Below are positions 1-8,530 of a stretch of DNA of 64,000 bases, piece after piece. The position numbers and the translations under genes were made by a program. The notes beneath the pieces are model-generated. The model made no database searches and had not been told where the DNA came from. It saw only the letters and a list, made by a program, of their open reading frames with translations. This DNA is from Hormoscilla sp. GM7CHS1pb (lineage in GTDB: Bacteria > Cyanobacteriota > Cyanobacteriia > Cyanobacteriales > Desertifilaceae), in NCBI GenBank assembly GCA_014323675.1, contig JACONN010000006.1, positions 62,001-126,000 of the forward strand. Reading direction: 5' to 3'. The stretch's first letter is position 1. Every line of letters begins with the position of its first letter.

Positions 1-245
1 TTAGCTGAAAAATAGAAAATCTGTAAACCTGCAGCTAGAAAAACACAAATGCTAGCACTTATCCCGATAAATGGAATCAACAGTTTTTCTCCCCGCATAT
101 TTGCTAGGGTAATTTGGGAGCGGTTTTTCGACCACTCTTGCACCGATCGCGTCAATGATGCATAAAATGCAATCCCCGAGGCAACGCCAGCTAGCAAACT
201 AGCTATCACTAAAAAATAAGGTGGTTCGGGAATGTAATAATACAT
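1..245 (-). CDS. Small two-helix membrane protein (3' end at window edge)
   Basis: Reading the minus strand from the ATG at 245 gives 81 codons open to the window edge, starting MYYYIPEPPYFLVIASLLAG. There are two hydrophobic segments, about residues 11-28 and 57-79, separated by a basic stretch (residues 32-54), so a two-pass membrane protein is likely. The start is supported by an AGGAG-type ribosome binding site 7-9 bases upstream. The last two visible bases are AA after an Ala codon, so the stop may lie just outside the window. I do not recognise a named family and infer no function. Confidence 0.6.
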   Translation of the reverse strand, partial: MYYYIPEPPYFLVIASLLAGVASGIAFYASLTRSVQEWSKNRSQITLANMRGEKLLIPFIGISASICVFLAAGLQIFYFSA

Positions 246-261
246 AAATAACTCCTATTGC

Positions 262-360
262 TAATTGAAAATTGCGATCTTGCTAATTGTCAAGGGCTAA
301 TGGTTAATTGCCCCATTAACCATTAGCCATTAGCCCTTAACCATTAGCCCTTAGCCCTTA
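262..360. repeat. Short tandem ATTAGCCCTTA/TTAACC repeats
   Basis: This spacer is made of overlapping short units such as CCATTAGCCCTTA and TTAACCATTAGCC, repeated several times directly next to the 3' end of the kinase-like gene. Such A/T-rich heptamer-like repeats are common in spacers of filamentous cyanobacteria. No function is inferred. Confidence 0.6.
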
Positions 361-2100
361 GCCCTTGAAGGCCACAACTGAGGGCAACAGGGCCGCAGCT
401 CTTTCTCTAGAGAAGTCTGTCAGAGCATCCCAAGCTACATCTAACAACCGACTCGGTTCCAAGTCAACCTTGATCAGATCCCAGATCCTTTGCACTTCTT
501 CCGTGTGCAGGCGATCGTCTTCTGTCAGGGCCAACAGCAGTTGCCGCCGGATAAACCTACCTTCATCCGATAGCAGATATTGTAGACCTAGCTGGGCTGT
601 GGGCATCAGGTCGAAACCGTAGTCGTTGCGGGCGATCGCGATCGTATTTTCCAGCCAGTCCCATCGGAACTTGCCATCTTTGAACAGCACCTCCAGCAAC
701 CGCCGCCGCAGTTTTGGAGATTCCCCCGTCAACAGACGCCGGGCCACATAGGGATAGGCCACTTCGACAATTTTGAAATTCGCATTTACACTCAGAGCCA
801 ACCCTTCCTGAGTCACCAGAGAACGGATAATCAGAGCAAACTTAGCCGGGACGCGGAAAGGATAATCATACATCAGTTCCGATAAGCGGTCAGTAATCGT
901 CTTGAAGTTAAAGTCCTTAACGCTTTCACCGATCGCATCTCCCAGCACCGCTTCCAAGGCCGGGACAATCTCATAAATATCGACATCTGGAGTCAAAAAG
1001 CCCAACTTGACAAAATCGGATGCCAACTCCACATAGTCTTTGTCGATCAGATGCACCACCGCATCCACCAGAGTTTCCTTGGTTTCCTCCTCCAGCTGAT
1101 CCATCATCCCGAAATCAATATATGCCATCTGGCAACCGTCCTGCCACTTGACAGGTTCCCGTTCTCGATCTACCGGACATTGAGGCGACAGAGCAAACAA
1201 ATTTCCCGGATGGGGGTCCGCATGGAAAAAACCATGTTCTAGCAGCTGTTGCAGACCTGTCGTGACCCCGATCCAGATCAGGGTATCTGTGTCTAGTTTA
1301 TGCTTGGTAAGTTGATCTGTATCGGTCAACTTAAATCCATTAATCCACTCCAGGGTGAGTACCCGCTTGCTGCAATAGCGCCAGTATATAGCAGGCACTT
1401 TCACCAAGGGATTATCTCGGAAGTTATTGGCAAACTTTTCCGCATTGCGACCCTCATTGAGGTAATCGATTTCTTCAAATAACTTAGTGCCAAATTCATC
1501 TACAATCTCAGTCAGCTCGTGTCCCAGATTCAGAGGCAACCACCGGCCAAACCATCGGGCCCCCCATCGCATCAGGTAGAGGTCCAGAGTCAGAATGGGG
1601 ATCAGGTTGGGCCGCTGTACCTTGATGGCTACTTCTTCGCCGCTGTGCAAACGTCCTTTGTATACTTGACCCAGACTTGCTGCTGCTACCGGTTCTGGAG
1701 AAATTTCCCTGTAAAGTTCTCCCACGGCTTGACCCAGTTCCAGTTCTATCCGCCTCATTGCTACCGTGGTGGGAAAGGCTGGCAACTGGTCTTGCAGCTT
1801 CACCAGTTCATCTAAGAAGTCTTTGCGAACTAGGTCTGGTCGCGTGGACAGGGCTTGTCCCACCTTAATATAGGTTGGTCCCAGACTGGTGAGCATCTGC
1901 CGCAATTGGGCCGCTCGTTTCAACTTCTGCTCGCTGCTCCTATTGGTCCATTTGTCCCACCACAGAGCTAAGATAAAACCGACAAAACACGACAGCACCT
2001 CCAGCGATCGCCCAATGCTCTGCCACGGACGCCTTCTGTAATACTGGGCGATCGCCTGCTGGTCGTATTTCGACAGCCGCTCTAGTTTATGCTGCTTCAC
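358..2100 (-). CDS. ABC1/AarF/UbiB-family atypical kinase
   Basis: A 580-residue protein of the ABC1K/UbiB family, atypical protein-kinase-like ATPases linked to quinone and isoprenoid lipid metabolism in membranes and plastoglobule-like bodies. The family signatures are all visible: KxGQ (residues 79-82), the Ala-rich nucleotide loop AAASLGQVYKG (139-149), the AIK lysine (158-160), HADPHPGN (293-300) and the metal-binding DFG (329-331). A hydrophobic segment lies near residues 36-48. Length fits cyanobacterial family members. The start at 2100 is the first Met and is followed by a basic N-terminus. The gene stands alone. The specific substrate cannot be told from sequence. Confidence 0.93.
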   Translation of the reverse strand: MKQHKLERLSKYDQQAIAQYYRRRPWQSIGRSLEVLSCFVGFILALWWDKWTNRSSEQKLKRAAQLRQMLTSLGPTYIKVGQALSTRPDLVRKDFLDELVKLQDQLPAFPTTVAMRRIELELGQAVGELYREISPEPVAAASLGQVYKGRLHSGEEVAIKVQRPNLIPILTLDLYLMRWGARWFGRWLPLNLGHELTEIVDEFGTKLFEEIDYLNEGRNAEKFANNFRDNPLVKVPAIYWRYCSKRVLTLEWINGFKLTDTDQLTKHKLDTDTLIWIGVTTGLQQLLEHGFFHADPHPGNLFALSPQCPVDREREPVKWQDGCQMAYIDFGMMDQLEEETKETLVDAVVHLIDKDYVELASDFVKLGFLTPDVDIYEIVPALEAVLGDAIGESVKDFNFKTITDRLSELMYDYPFRVPAKFALIIRSLVTQEGLALSVNANFKIVEVAYPYVARRLLTGESPKLRRRLLEVLFKDGKFRWDWLENTIAIARNDYGFDLMPTAQLGLQYLLSDEGRFIRRQLLLALTEDDRLHTEEVQRIWDLIKVDLEPSRLLDVAWDALTDFSRERAAALLPSVVAFKG

Positions 2101-3205
2101 GCTCTTGCCTCTTAATTCAACAATTGTTGCTTATTGCAAGTGACCCCGCCATCACAAACCCGATGTGGGAATGTCACTTCTAGAAGCTAGGTTATTTAAC
2201 TCAACTGGGGATCGGTTGGTTTTTTATCTTTTTCTTTAAGATCCTTTAATAATCTACACCTTTTTTAGCGCTAATTTCAAGTTTGATTAATTTTTTGCAG
2301 TTTTTGGGCAACTAAGCTGAGAAAAACCAGATTGCTGCCGATAGCGGCAATAGAGACAGCTTATTGATAATGGATAAAGATCCATTATCTTAGGTATAAA
2401 CATTCAGGGTGTAAAATCGCGCCAAACCCTTGTAGTATAAGGATGTAAGCTCTCTATAGTACAACTTCAAGCAGGCTGACTTATTTTCCCGACCCAAGGT
2501 GTATACTAGCTTATATGACCTTTACTACTGCACAGAGGACCGACTCACTGACATTCGCCGTCAAAGCTGACGAGATGGCGACATCAGTGCTGCTGGTCAG
2601 ATAAGTCTTGCAGCATCACCCCAAGACAGTATTTTGATTTATATTTTGCTGGCCACGCTACTTTCAACAAAGGCCCAATTGGATCGTAAGATTATTGTGC
2701 AGATTTTCATATTTTAGCTCCCGAGAAAGTAACCTGTTTATCGGCGTATTGATAAAGAACTGTTTGTATTGAAAATTTTATATAAAAATGATTTTTCAAA
2801 TTATTATCAGACTTTTGTCTGTAGTCAAGGATTAGAATTTAGCGAAGCGTGCGTTTCCCCTGGATAAGTAATTAGGCAAAATTAATTTTATATTTATCCC
2901 CAAAGTCTCGAAATACATTTTCCACCGCTTTAACTAAACTGTTCCAACTCTCATATGTATCTAGATATAGCCACGAGTAGTAAATTAGCAAAATTTCAAT
3001 AATTTAAATCAGGAGAATAGGTGGGGAAAGAGAATATTGTTAAACTTTTTTTTCTCCATTCTTCTTCTTGTTTATTTGGCACTGCCTTACTCCTATAATG
3101 GAAGCATTATCCATTACTAATCCCGTTTTTTTCTAGTGTAGATCGAAAATAACTGCCAAACTGCGCCAAAATAGATAATGAATATTTGTCAAAAAATCGG
3201 GAATA
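2101..3205. other. Long non-coding spacer
   Basis: About 1.1 kb with no coding region I can support, between divergently oriented genes (UbiB-like on minus, dedA-like on plus). The composition is A/T rich, especially 2690-3200. The only structure I could define is the pair of hairpins at 2548-2615, listed separately. A promoter for the downstream gene probably lies in 3100-3200 but no clear -35/-10 pair stood out. Confidence 0.5.
2548..2615 (+). ncRNA. Possible structured RNA (two adjacent hairpins)
   Basis: Two stems lie side by side in an otherwise A/T-rich spacer. Stem 1 pairs CTGA (2548-2551) and TCGCC (2555-2559) with GGCGA (2577-2581) and TCAG (2584-2587), with an inner GTCA/TGAC hairpin (2560-2563 with 2568-2571) closing a four-base loop. 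Stem 2 pairs TGCTGC (2588-2593) with GCAGCA (2610-2615). I do not recognise a known RNA family and the strand is a guess. It could also be a leader element or a palindromic repeat. Confidence 0.25.
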
Positions 3206-3826
3206 ATGTCATTAGATTTTTTATCACTGGAGACAATAAAGGAAATCGCCCATGAATATGGCTACTGGGCAGTTTTTCTGGGAATAATGCTAGAAAATAC
3301 GGGAGTGCCTCTACCAGGGGAAACCATTACCCTCGTGGGTGGGTTTTTGGCCGGTAGCGGTGAGCTGAATTACTGGTGGGTGCTGTTCTTCGCGATCGCT
3401 GGTGCCATCCTGGGGGATAACTGTGGTTATTGGATCGGCAGATATGGCGGTTGGCCAGTGTTGCTGCGGGTGGGTAAGTTATTCCGGATTACCGAACAGC
3501 AGCTGTTAGAGGTAAAATACCAGTTCAGTCTCAACGCCGCCAAAGCAGTGTTTCTGGGGCGATTTGTGGCCTTGCTACGTATTTTTGCGGGACCGATCGC
3601 AGGCATAGCCCAAATGCCCTACGGGATATTTTTGCTGTGCAACGCGGCGGGGGCCACTATCTGGGCTAGTCTGATGGTGAGTCTGTCGTTCTTTGTCGGG
3701 CGACTTGTGCCTCTCGAAGAATTGGCAGCTTGGGTGGCTGAATTTGGATTAGTCGCTTTATTGCTGGTGATTGCCTGGATAGTGGTTCCGATCTGGTGGG
3801 AGTCGAGAAAGGGGAAAGTTTCCTAA
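3206..3826 (+). CDS. DedA/VTT-family membrane protein
   Basis: A 206-residue integral membrane protein of the DedA (VTT/SNARE-associated) family, implicated in lipid-carrier or phospholipid flipping and envelope homeostasis. The conserved acidic motif is at ENTGVPLPGE (residues 30-39), and the second motif GRFxxxxR...P has R119, R125 and P130. Several hydrophobic helices follow, ending with a helix at about 180-197 and a short basic tail. Length is typical. The gene has no close operon partner. Confidence 0.92.
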   Translation: MSLDFLSLETIKEIAHEYGYWAVFLGIMLENTGVPLPGETITLVGGFLAGSGELNYWWVLFFAIAGAILGDNCGYWIGRYGGWPVLLRVGKLFRITEQQLLEVKYQFSLNAAKAVFLGRFVALLRIFAGPIAGIAQMPYGIFLLCNAAGATIWASLMVSLSFFVGRLVPLEELAAWVAEFGLVALLLVIAWIVVPIWWESRKGKVS

Positions 3827-4537
3827 CAAGTCCTAGCTACAACCGGGCTGTTGCCAAGGAAACTGACTCTGGTTGGGGAGATCTGGCGACTGGCGGTCTT
3901 TTTCTCCGGAAAGCCGAAAGGGCGATCGCGGCTGCGGTTGCCATATTCTTTTCGGCATTTTTGGCCGCCTTGAGGGAGCAACTACAAATTTCTGGTATAA
4001 AGAGATCGGGAAAATGCTGGAAGCACGATCGAGTACCTCCTCCAAGCTCCACAATTTTAATACTTGCTTTAATTTATTATCATGCACCAGCTAAGGTCTG
4101 TAATCGGTAAATTTTATCCTTTTTCTATAATCTGATATTTCTAGTTCAAATGTCTTGCCAATTATGATATCGTTTGACAAATATCATCGATCGGCAATTA
4201 CAGCATTTTTCATGACAGTTGAATATAGGACTGAATACAAGACATAATGTTATAACCCTGGCGGACAAATAGTCCGATATGATGTTTGTATTCTATCAAC
4301 ATGTTCGTCGCTGTAATCCTAGCTTAATATCTGGTGTGTAATGCTGCAAATAAGGGAAAATCCGATTTTTCCGGAAGGGTTCGCAACAATTTTTATTCTT
4401 GGCGACGAGCGCCTAAAGGCTTTCAGAATCGAAGAGGATCCACACAATTAGACGGCAAGGTAATAAGGGATTGTAGGATATACAATTACTGTTGTATACA
4501 GCTTTTGTAGCAGTCGTATAGCTAGAGTAAGTTATCG
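3827..4537. other. Spacer without supported gene
   Basis: About 0.7 kb. Short open frames exist on both strands between 3830 and 4110, but they overlap each other, show no family resemblance and have no clear ribosome binding site. I see no RNA gene or repeat I can name. Confidence 0.5.
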
Positions 4538-4846
4538 ATGAAATACTTTTTCCTAGCGGATGGATGGACAGTAGGTCGGGTGTGGGAGTTCGGGGGGCTA
4601 TGGAACGAAGTCGCCTGGAGACGCAAACCACAGATTGACAAAATGAATCTCGGGATCGTAGAACAGGGGCAAACCCTATGGCTTTACCGGGTTGAAGATG
4701 CCGTGTTAATGGTAGAGGTAAAACCCACACCAACAGCAGACCCCCATAACGCGATCGGTCAAGTGGTCCTCAAACGCTTAATTAGCGCCGATCGAGCCAT
4801 TGACCGATTACGTACAGCTGAAGCAACCATCAACCACCAAATCTAG
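4538..4846 (+). CDS. Small conserved cyanobacterial protein, unknown function
   Basis: A 102-residue soluble protein starting MKYFFLADGWTVGRVWEFGG. The tryptophan-rich N-terminus resembles a small protein family I associate with cyanobacteria only, with no assigned function. No motif points to catalysis. It ends four bases inside the 3' end of the convergent tolC-like gene. The real gene status rests on the protein-like composition and family resemblance. Confidence 0.7.
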   Translation: MKYFFLADGWTVGRVWEFGGLWNEVAWRRKPQIDKMNLGIVEQGQTLWLYRVEDAVLMVEVKPTPTADPHNAIGQVVLKRLISADRAIDRLRTAEATINHQI

Positions 4847-6681
4847 GGACTCTCAGAGGCAGAAATATTACTGATCGCCCGTTGGAGGTTAGCTAAAGCC
4901 CGATTATAGCCGAGTACCGCCTGCACCCGGTTGAACTCAGCCTGTGTCAAATCAGTTTCCGAGTTGATCACGTCAGTTTGAGTACCCACACCCGCCTGAA
5001 AGCGTAACCGAGCCAGTCGCAGGGCTTCCTTGGCCTGTTCCAGAGCCACAGAAGCCGTGCCAATATTATCAAAACTGGAAATCAAGTTGAAATAGGATCG
5101 TTCCACCTGCAAGCGGATCTCGTTGCGTTGGTCGGCAAAAGTCGTTTCCGCGATCGCAGTTTCTGCCTCTTCCTGAGCTGCTTGCGCCTTGGCCTGTCCC
5201 CCATCAAACAAATTCCAGGTGACTCGCGCGCCAAAGGAGTAGCCATCACCAGATCCCTGCTGAGTACTCAAGTTATCATCACTGTTCAGCTCGAACACAT
5301 TGTAGTTAGCAAACAGACGGATCTGAGGTCCGAGGGTTGCTAACCGGGCCAGACGTTGCTGCTGGTTCAGTTCCCGAGTTACCAGCTGGGTCTCCAACTC
5401 CACCCGGTTCTGAAAAGCCAATATAATGCTCTGGTCCAAAGGAATGTTCCAAGTGCCAGCAATCTCCACCGGATCTGCTGCCGAGATATCAATAAACTGG
5501 GGTAAACTCAGTTGCTCCACTAATATCCGGCGGGATAACCGCTGCTGAGACGTTGCTTCGGTTAGTCTTTGCTCTTCCTCTGCCAACTGCACCTGGGATT
5601 GCAGCACGGAAAATCTGGTGCCTACTCCGGCTCTTTCCAAAGCTTGGGCATCTCGCAGACTGCTCTCGGCATTGCGCACGGCCTGCTCTCGGATCCGCAC
5701 TTGTTCGTCGCTTTGCTGAAGGTCGTAGTAGCTTTCCGTCACTGCTAGACGCACCTCCTCCTGCAAGCGCTCGATTTCCAGTTCGCTCAAGCGCACCTGC
5801 TTTTTCCCCACCCGGATGTTAGCAGACCTAAAACCGGAAGTATAGATGTCATAATTTAGTGCTAAGGTGCCAGTCAAGGTGGTGGTAGGAGCATCTTGAT
5901 TTCGATTGGGTTGTGGTTGGTTCACCTCGGCAATCTGACCTTGAGCACTCTGACTGCGAGTGATATCTCCCTGAGCTGTGAGGGTCGGATACTCAGCTGC
6001 CAGAGCTTCTCGCAGTTGGGCTTTTGCCTGTTCCAGTCGCAGTTGAGCTACCTGTAGATCCCTATTGTTGCGCCGTGCCAAATCCAGTACCTGTTGCAAG
6101 GTCAGGGGCTGGGTTCCCTGAATCTCCACTTCCTCCGGTGTGGTGGGAAATTGTAGGGGATTAGGGCCCGGGTCAAGATAGAGTTCTGGGGAATTTTCCA
6201 ACTCCCTTCTGACAGGTGGTCTTTGTCCGTAGATCTCCGGAAGGTTCGCCCCTGGCTTTTGTACAGCCACTTCCACCATCTCGGAAGCTTGGGGCTGGGC
6301 TAAGTCGGTACTCTCTGGTCGTGTCCAGAGACTTTCGTTTCCAGAGACACTCACCCATGTCGTTGCCGAGTAGGCGAACGACAGGGTAAGTGCTCTTGGA
6401 AACGAACCACCCCTGTCGCTGCCGGTCAGGCGAGCGACAGGGTGGGCGCTCTCGGACACGAGGAGCACATCTGCTACTTCTGGCTCCCAGGCTTTGATAG
6501 AGCGTACAGTGAAGGGAGCAAAGTGAAAACTGGTCCGACCCTGGTCGGATGCATCTTGGGTGGCCTCCGGTGTTGGGCTGGCCTGGGCAATGGTATTAGG
6601 GCTAGTTGCTCCCAGGGCGATCGCGGCGATCGCTGCGCGAAAAATCGCACTCACACCAATAAAATTAAGCTTTTTCGACAT
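4843..6681 (-). CDS. TolC-family outer membrane channel
   Basis: A 612-residue outer membrane efflux protein, the exit duct of tripartite RND, ABC-type or type I secretion systems. It has a signal peptide (residues 1-32, ending in Ala-rich sequence) and, from about residue 190, the duplicated TolC fold: TLQQVLDLARRNN followed by long coiled-coil helices, repeated in the C-terminal half near LVTRELNQQQRLARL. Residues about 74-121 are encoded by an inserted palindromic repeat (6320-6460) of 141 bases, which is 47 codons and keeps the frame. The HlyD and RND genes at 45-51 kb are possible partners but are far away. Confidence 0.92.
   Translation of the reverse strand: MSKKLNFIGVSAIFRAAIAAIALGATSPNTIAQASPTPEATQDASDQGRTSFHFAPFTVRSIKAWEPEVADVLLVSESAHPVARLTGSDRGGSFPRALTLSFAYSATTWVSVSGNESLWTRPESTDLAQPQASEMVEVAVQKPGANLPEIYGQRPPVRRELENSPELYLDPGPNPLQFPTTPEEVEIQGTQPLTLQQVLDLARRNNRDLQVAQLRLEQAKAQLREALAAEYPTLTAQGDITRSQSAQGQIAEVNQPQPNRNQDAPTTTLTGTLALNYDIYTSGFRSANIRVGKKQVRLSELEIERLQEEVRLAVTESYYDLQQSDEQVRIREQAVRNAESSLRDAQALERAGVGTRFSVLQSQVQLAEEEQRLTEATSQQRLSRRILVEQLSLPQFIDISAADPVEIAGTWNIPLDQSIILAFQNRVELETQLVTRELNQQQRLARLATLGPQIRLFANYNVFELNSDDNLSTQQGSGDGYSFGARVTWNLFDGGQAKAQAAQEEAETAIAETTFADQRNEIRLQVERSYFNLISSFDNIGTASVALEQAKEALRLARLRFQAGVGTQTDVINSETDLTQAEFNRVQAVLGYNRALANLQRAISNISASESP
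6320..6460. repeat. Palindromic repeat inserted in the TolC gene (outer element)
   Basis: The ends are CGTGTCC and GGACACG. The arms GTGTCCAGAGAC and GCTCTCGGACAC and the inner CCCTGTCGCT...GCGACAGGG stem match a free-standing copy at 44695-44762. The element is itself interrupted by a related palindrome at 6334-6406. Total 141 bases, in frame within tolC. Confidence 0.75.
6334..6406. repeat. Palindromic repeat nested inside the outer palindrome
   Basis: A 73-base hairpin bounded by TTCGTTTCC and GGAAACGAA, with inner arms around CCATGTCGTT and AACGACAGGG. It sits immediately before CCACCC of the outer palindrome, where uninterrupted family members continue from AGAGAC to CCACCC. A close relative with TCGTTTCC/GGAAACGA ends is at 44289-44356. 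Confidence 0.7.
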
Positions 6682-6884
6682 TTGTTTAAGATATCTGGGC
6701 AGTCAGGTAAATTTACACCCGCACGGTCAGGCTTCCAACCAATAGCAGCATACTGGCTTGCTATTGGGCTTGGCTATCAGAGACAGTCCTTTTAGCATCC
6801 ATAGCAGGTTAGCAGTTTCCCTAAAGTAAGGCTTTAGTTAAGATTCGATTGTATCAACTAAAATTATACCTGTAGTCTAGGCGA

Positions 6885-8036
6885 GTGAACAACATTCCCT
6901 CTGTTGACCTGAGCGGGCAGTACCTTCCCATTGCTGCCGAAGTGGAAGCCGCTGTCAAAGAAGTCCTGGCTAGCGGTCGTTACATCGGTGGCCCCCTAGT
7001 GTCTGAATTTGAAGCTCAATTTGCCGCCTATTTAGGCGCTCCTGAATGCGTGGCCTGCCATTCCGGTACCGACGCTCTGTATCTGGCCCTGCGTGCTTTG
7101 CAGATCGGGCCCTCTGATGAAGTGATTACTACCCCTTTTACCTTTATTGCTACGGCTGAGGCCATTTCGGCGGTGGGAGCGAGGCCAGTGTTTGTTGATA
7201 TTGACCCCCAAACTTTTAATTTGGACCTGGAACAGTTGTCAGGGGCAGTCACTGACCAGACTAGGGCGATTATACCAGTTCACCTGTTTGGCCAACCAGT
7301 TGATATGACCCGCTTAATGGCGATCGCCAACTCTCACGGTCTAGCTGTGATTGAAGACTGCGCCCAGGCTACCGGAGGCGAATGGGCTGGCCAAAAGCTG
7401 GGGACGATAGGTCTAGTGGGCTGCTTTAGTTTCTACCCTACCAAGAACTTAGCCGCCTGTGGCGATGCAGGTGCCGTGATTACTAGAGATCGGGCGATCG
7501 CCTCCACCGTCCGGCAACTGCGAGATCACGGTCGCCGCCAGGGCTACGAACACGAACATACTGGCATTAACTCTCGCCTCGACGCCATCCAAGCTGCCAT
7601 TCTGAAAATCAAACTCAAGTATCTCGATACCTGGAACGAACAGCGTCGCCAGATTGCCTCTCGCTACCATCTGCTGCTGCAAACCCTTCCAGATATCATT
7701 CGTCCCCAAGAGTACGAGGGCGGTCTTACTGTCTGGAATCAATACACAATTCGGGTGACAAGTCAAGCAAAAAACTCCCCCATCTCACAGCGGGATTGGG
7801 TGCGTTCCCAGTTACGGCAGCATGGCGTGAGCACAATGGTTTACTATCCCCTGCCCTTGCATCTACAACCGGTCTACAAACATTTGGGTTATCAACCCGG
7901 TCAACTGCCAGTTGCAGAGCAGGCTTGTCGGGAAGTCTTATCCTTGCCCATGTTCCCCGAACTGGACAGCCAGCAACAGGCTATTATGGTCGATCGCTTG
8001 CTTGATTTATACTGCGAAGGGTCCCTTTGCCCTTAG
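6885..8036 (+). CDS. DegT/DnrJ/EryC1/StrS-family PLP aminotransferase
   Basis: A 383-residue PLP-dependent sugar aminotransferase-like protein. Family members transaminate nucleotide-linked keto-sugars for O-antigen, glycan or secondary-metabolite synthesis. Visible signatures are the substrate loop GRYIGGPLVSEFE, HSGTDALYLAL, the Asp of VIEDCAQA, and the PLP-binding lysine in SFYPTKNLAACGDAG (K187). GTG at 6885 is used as start, since the open frame MNNIPSVDLSGQY matches the usual N-terminus. No sugar-pathway neighbours are present, so the substrate is unknown. Confidence 0.92.
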   Translation: MNNIPSVDLSGQYLPIAAEVEAAVKEVLASGRYIGGPLVSEFEAQFAAYLGAPECVACHSGTDALYLALRALQIGPSDEVITTPFTFIATAEAISAVGARPVFVDIDPQTFNLDLEQLSGAVTDQTRAIIPVHLFGQPVDMTRLMAIANSHGLAVIEDCAQATGGEWAGQKLGTIGLVGCFSFYPTKNLAACGDAGAVITRDRAIASTVRQLRDHGRRQGYEHEHTGINSRLDAIQAAILKIKLKYLDTWNEQRRQIASRYHLLLQTLPDIIRPQEYEGGLTVWNQYTIRVTSQAKNSPISQRDWVRSQLRQHGVSTMVYYPLPLHLQPVYKHLGYQPGQLPVAEQACREVLSLPMFPELDSQQQAIMVDRLLDLYCEGSLCP

Positions 8037-8160
8037 GGCCTTAAGTTCCCAGGTATTTGTACTCGAGCAAACCGAACCATCAGCAGGGCTTAGGAGTGCT
8101 GTTTGTCTCCTGCGAGCATCCGCTTCCACCTGGACTGTGTAAGTTCCCTCACATGCTTGC

Positions 8161-8455
8161 TCAAATATTGTAGAGGGATACCTCTTGACGGTTTTGACGA
8201 AAGCTCACCAAGAGATGATTCTGAGTATCTGGAATAGTGGCAAATTCTTCATACAGGTCGCTCTGGAGGTCACCGATATGAGTCACCATGCGTGCCTGAC
8301 CAGCACTAAAACAATATTGACTACGCTCTGCCGATAACTGCCATTTGTACGATTCCTTCTCCTTAGCACGGAAGTTTCTGATACTCCCGTTTATGCTTAT
8401 CGGCACGCTCTGGGTCTCGAGTCCAGAGTTGTACTGTGCTTAAACCCAAGGGAAA
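8161..8455 (-). pseudogene. IS4-type transposase fragment
   Basis: Two minus-strand frames join into an IS4-like (Tn5-branch style) transposase segment: LGLSTVQLWTRDPERADKH in one frame, then, after a frameshift near 8375, EKESYKW...THIGDLQSDLYEEFA...HLLVSFRQNR in the other. The GDxxxDxYE core resembles the second catalytic Asp region of this transposase family. Both ends are missing and no terminal repeats were found. Confidence 0.65.
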
Positions 8456-8530
8456 ACCACTTTCTTTCCTGTAATCTGGAATAATTATATGCCAAGTGAA
8501 TAGACTTGCGGGTGCAGAGGATAATTACAG

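Noticed and set aside
3796..4110. Frames following the DedA-like gene on both strands
   Set aside because: Mutually overlapping, no RBS, no family resemblance, and low-complexity Arg/Ser-rich content.
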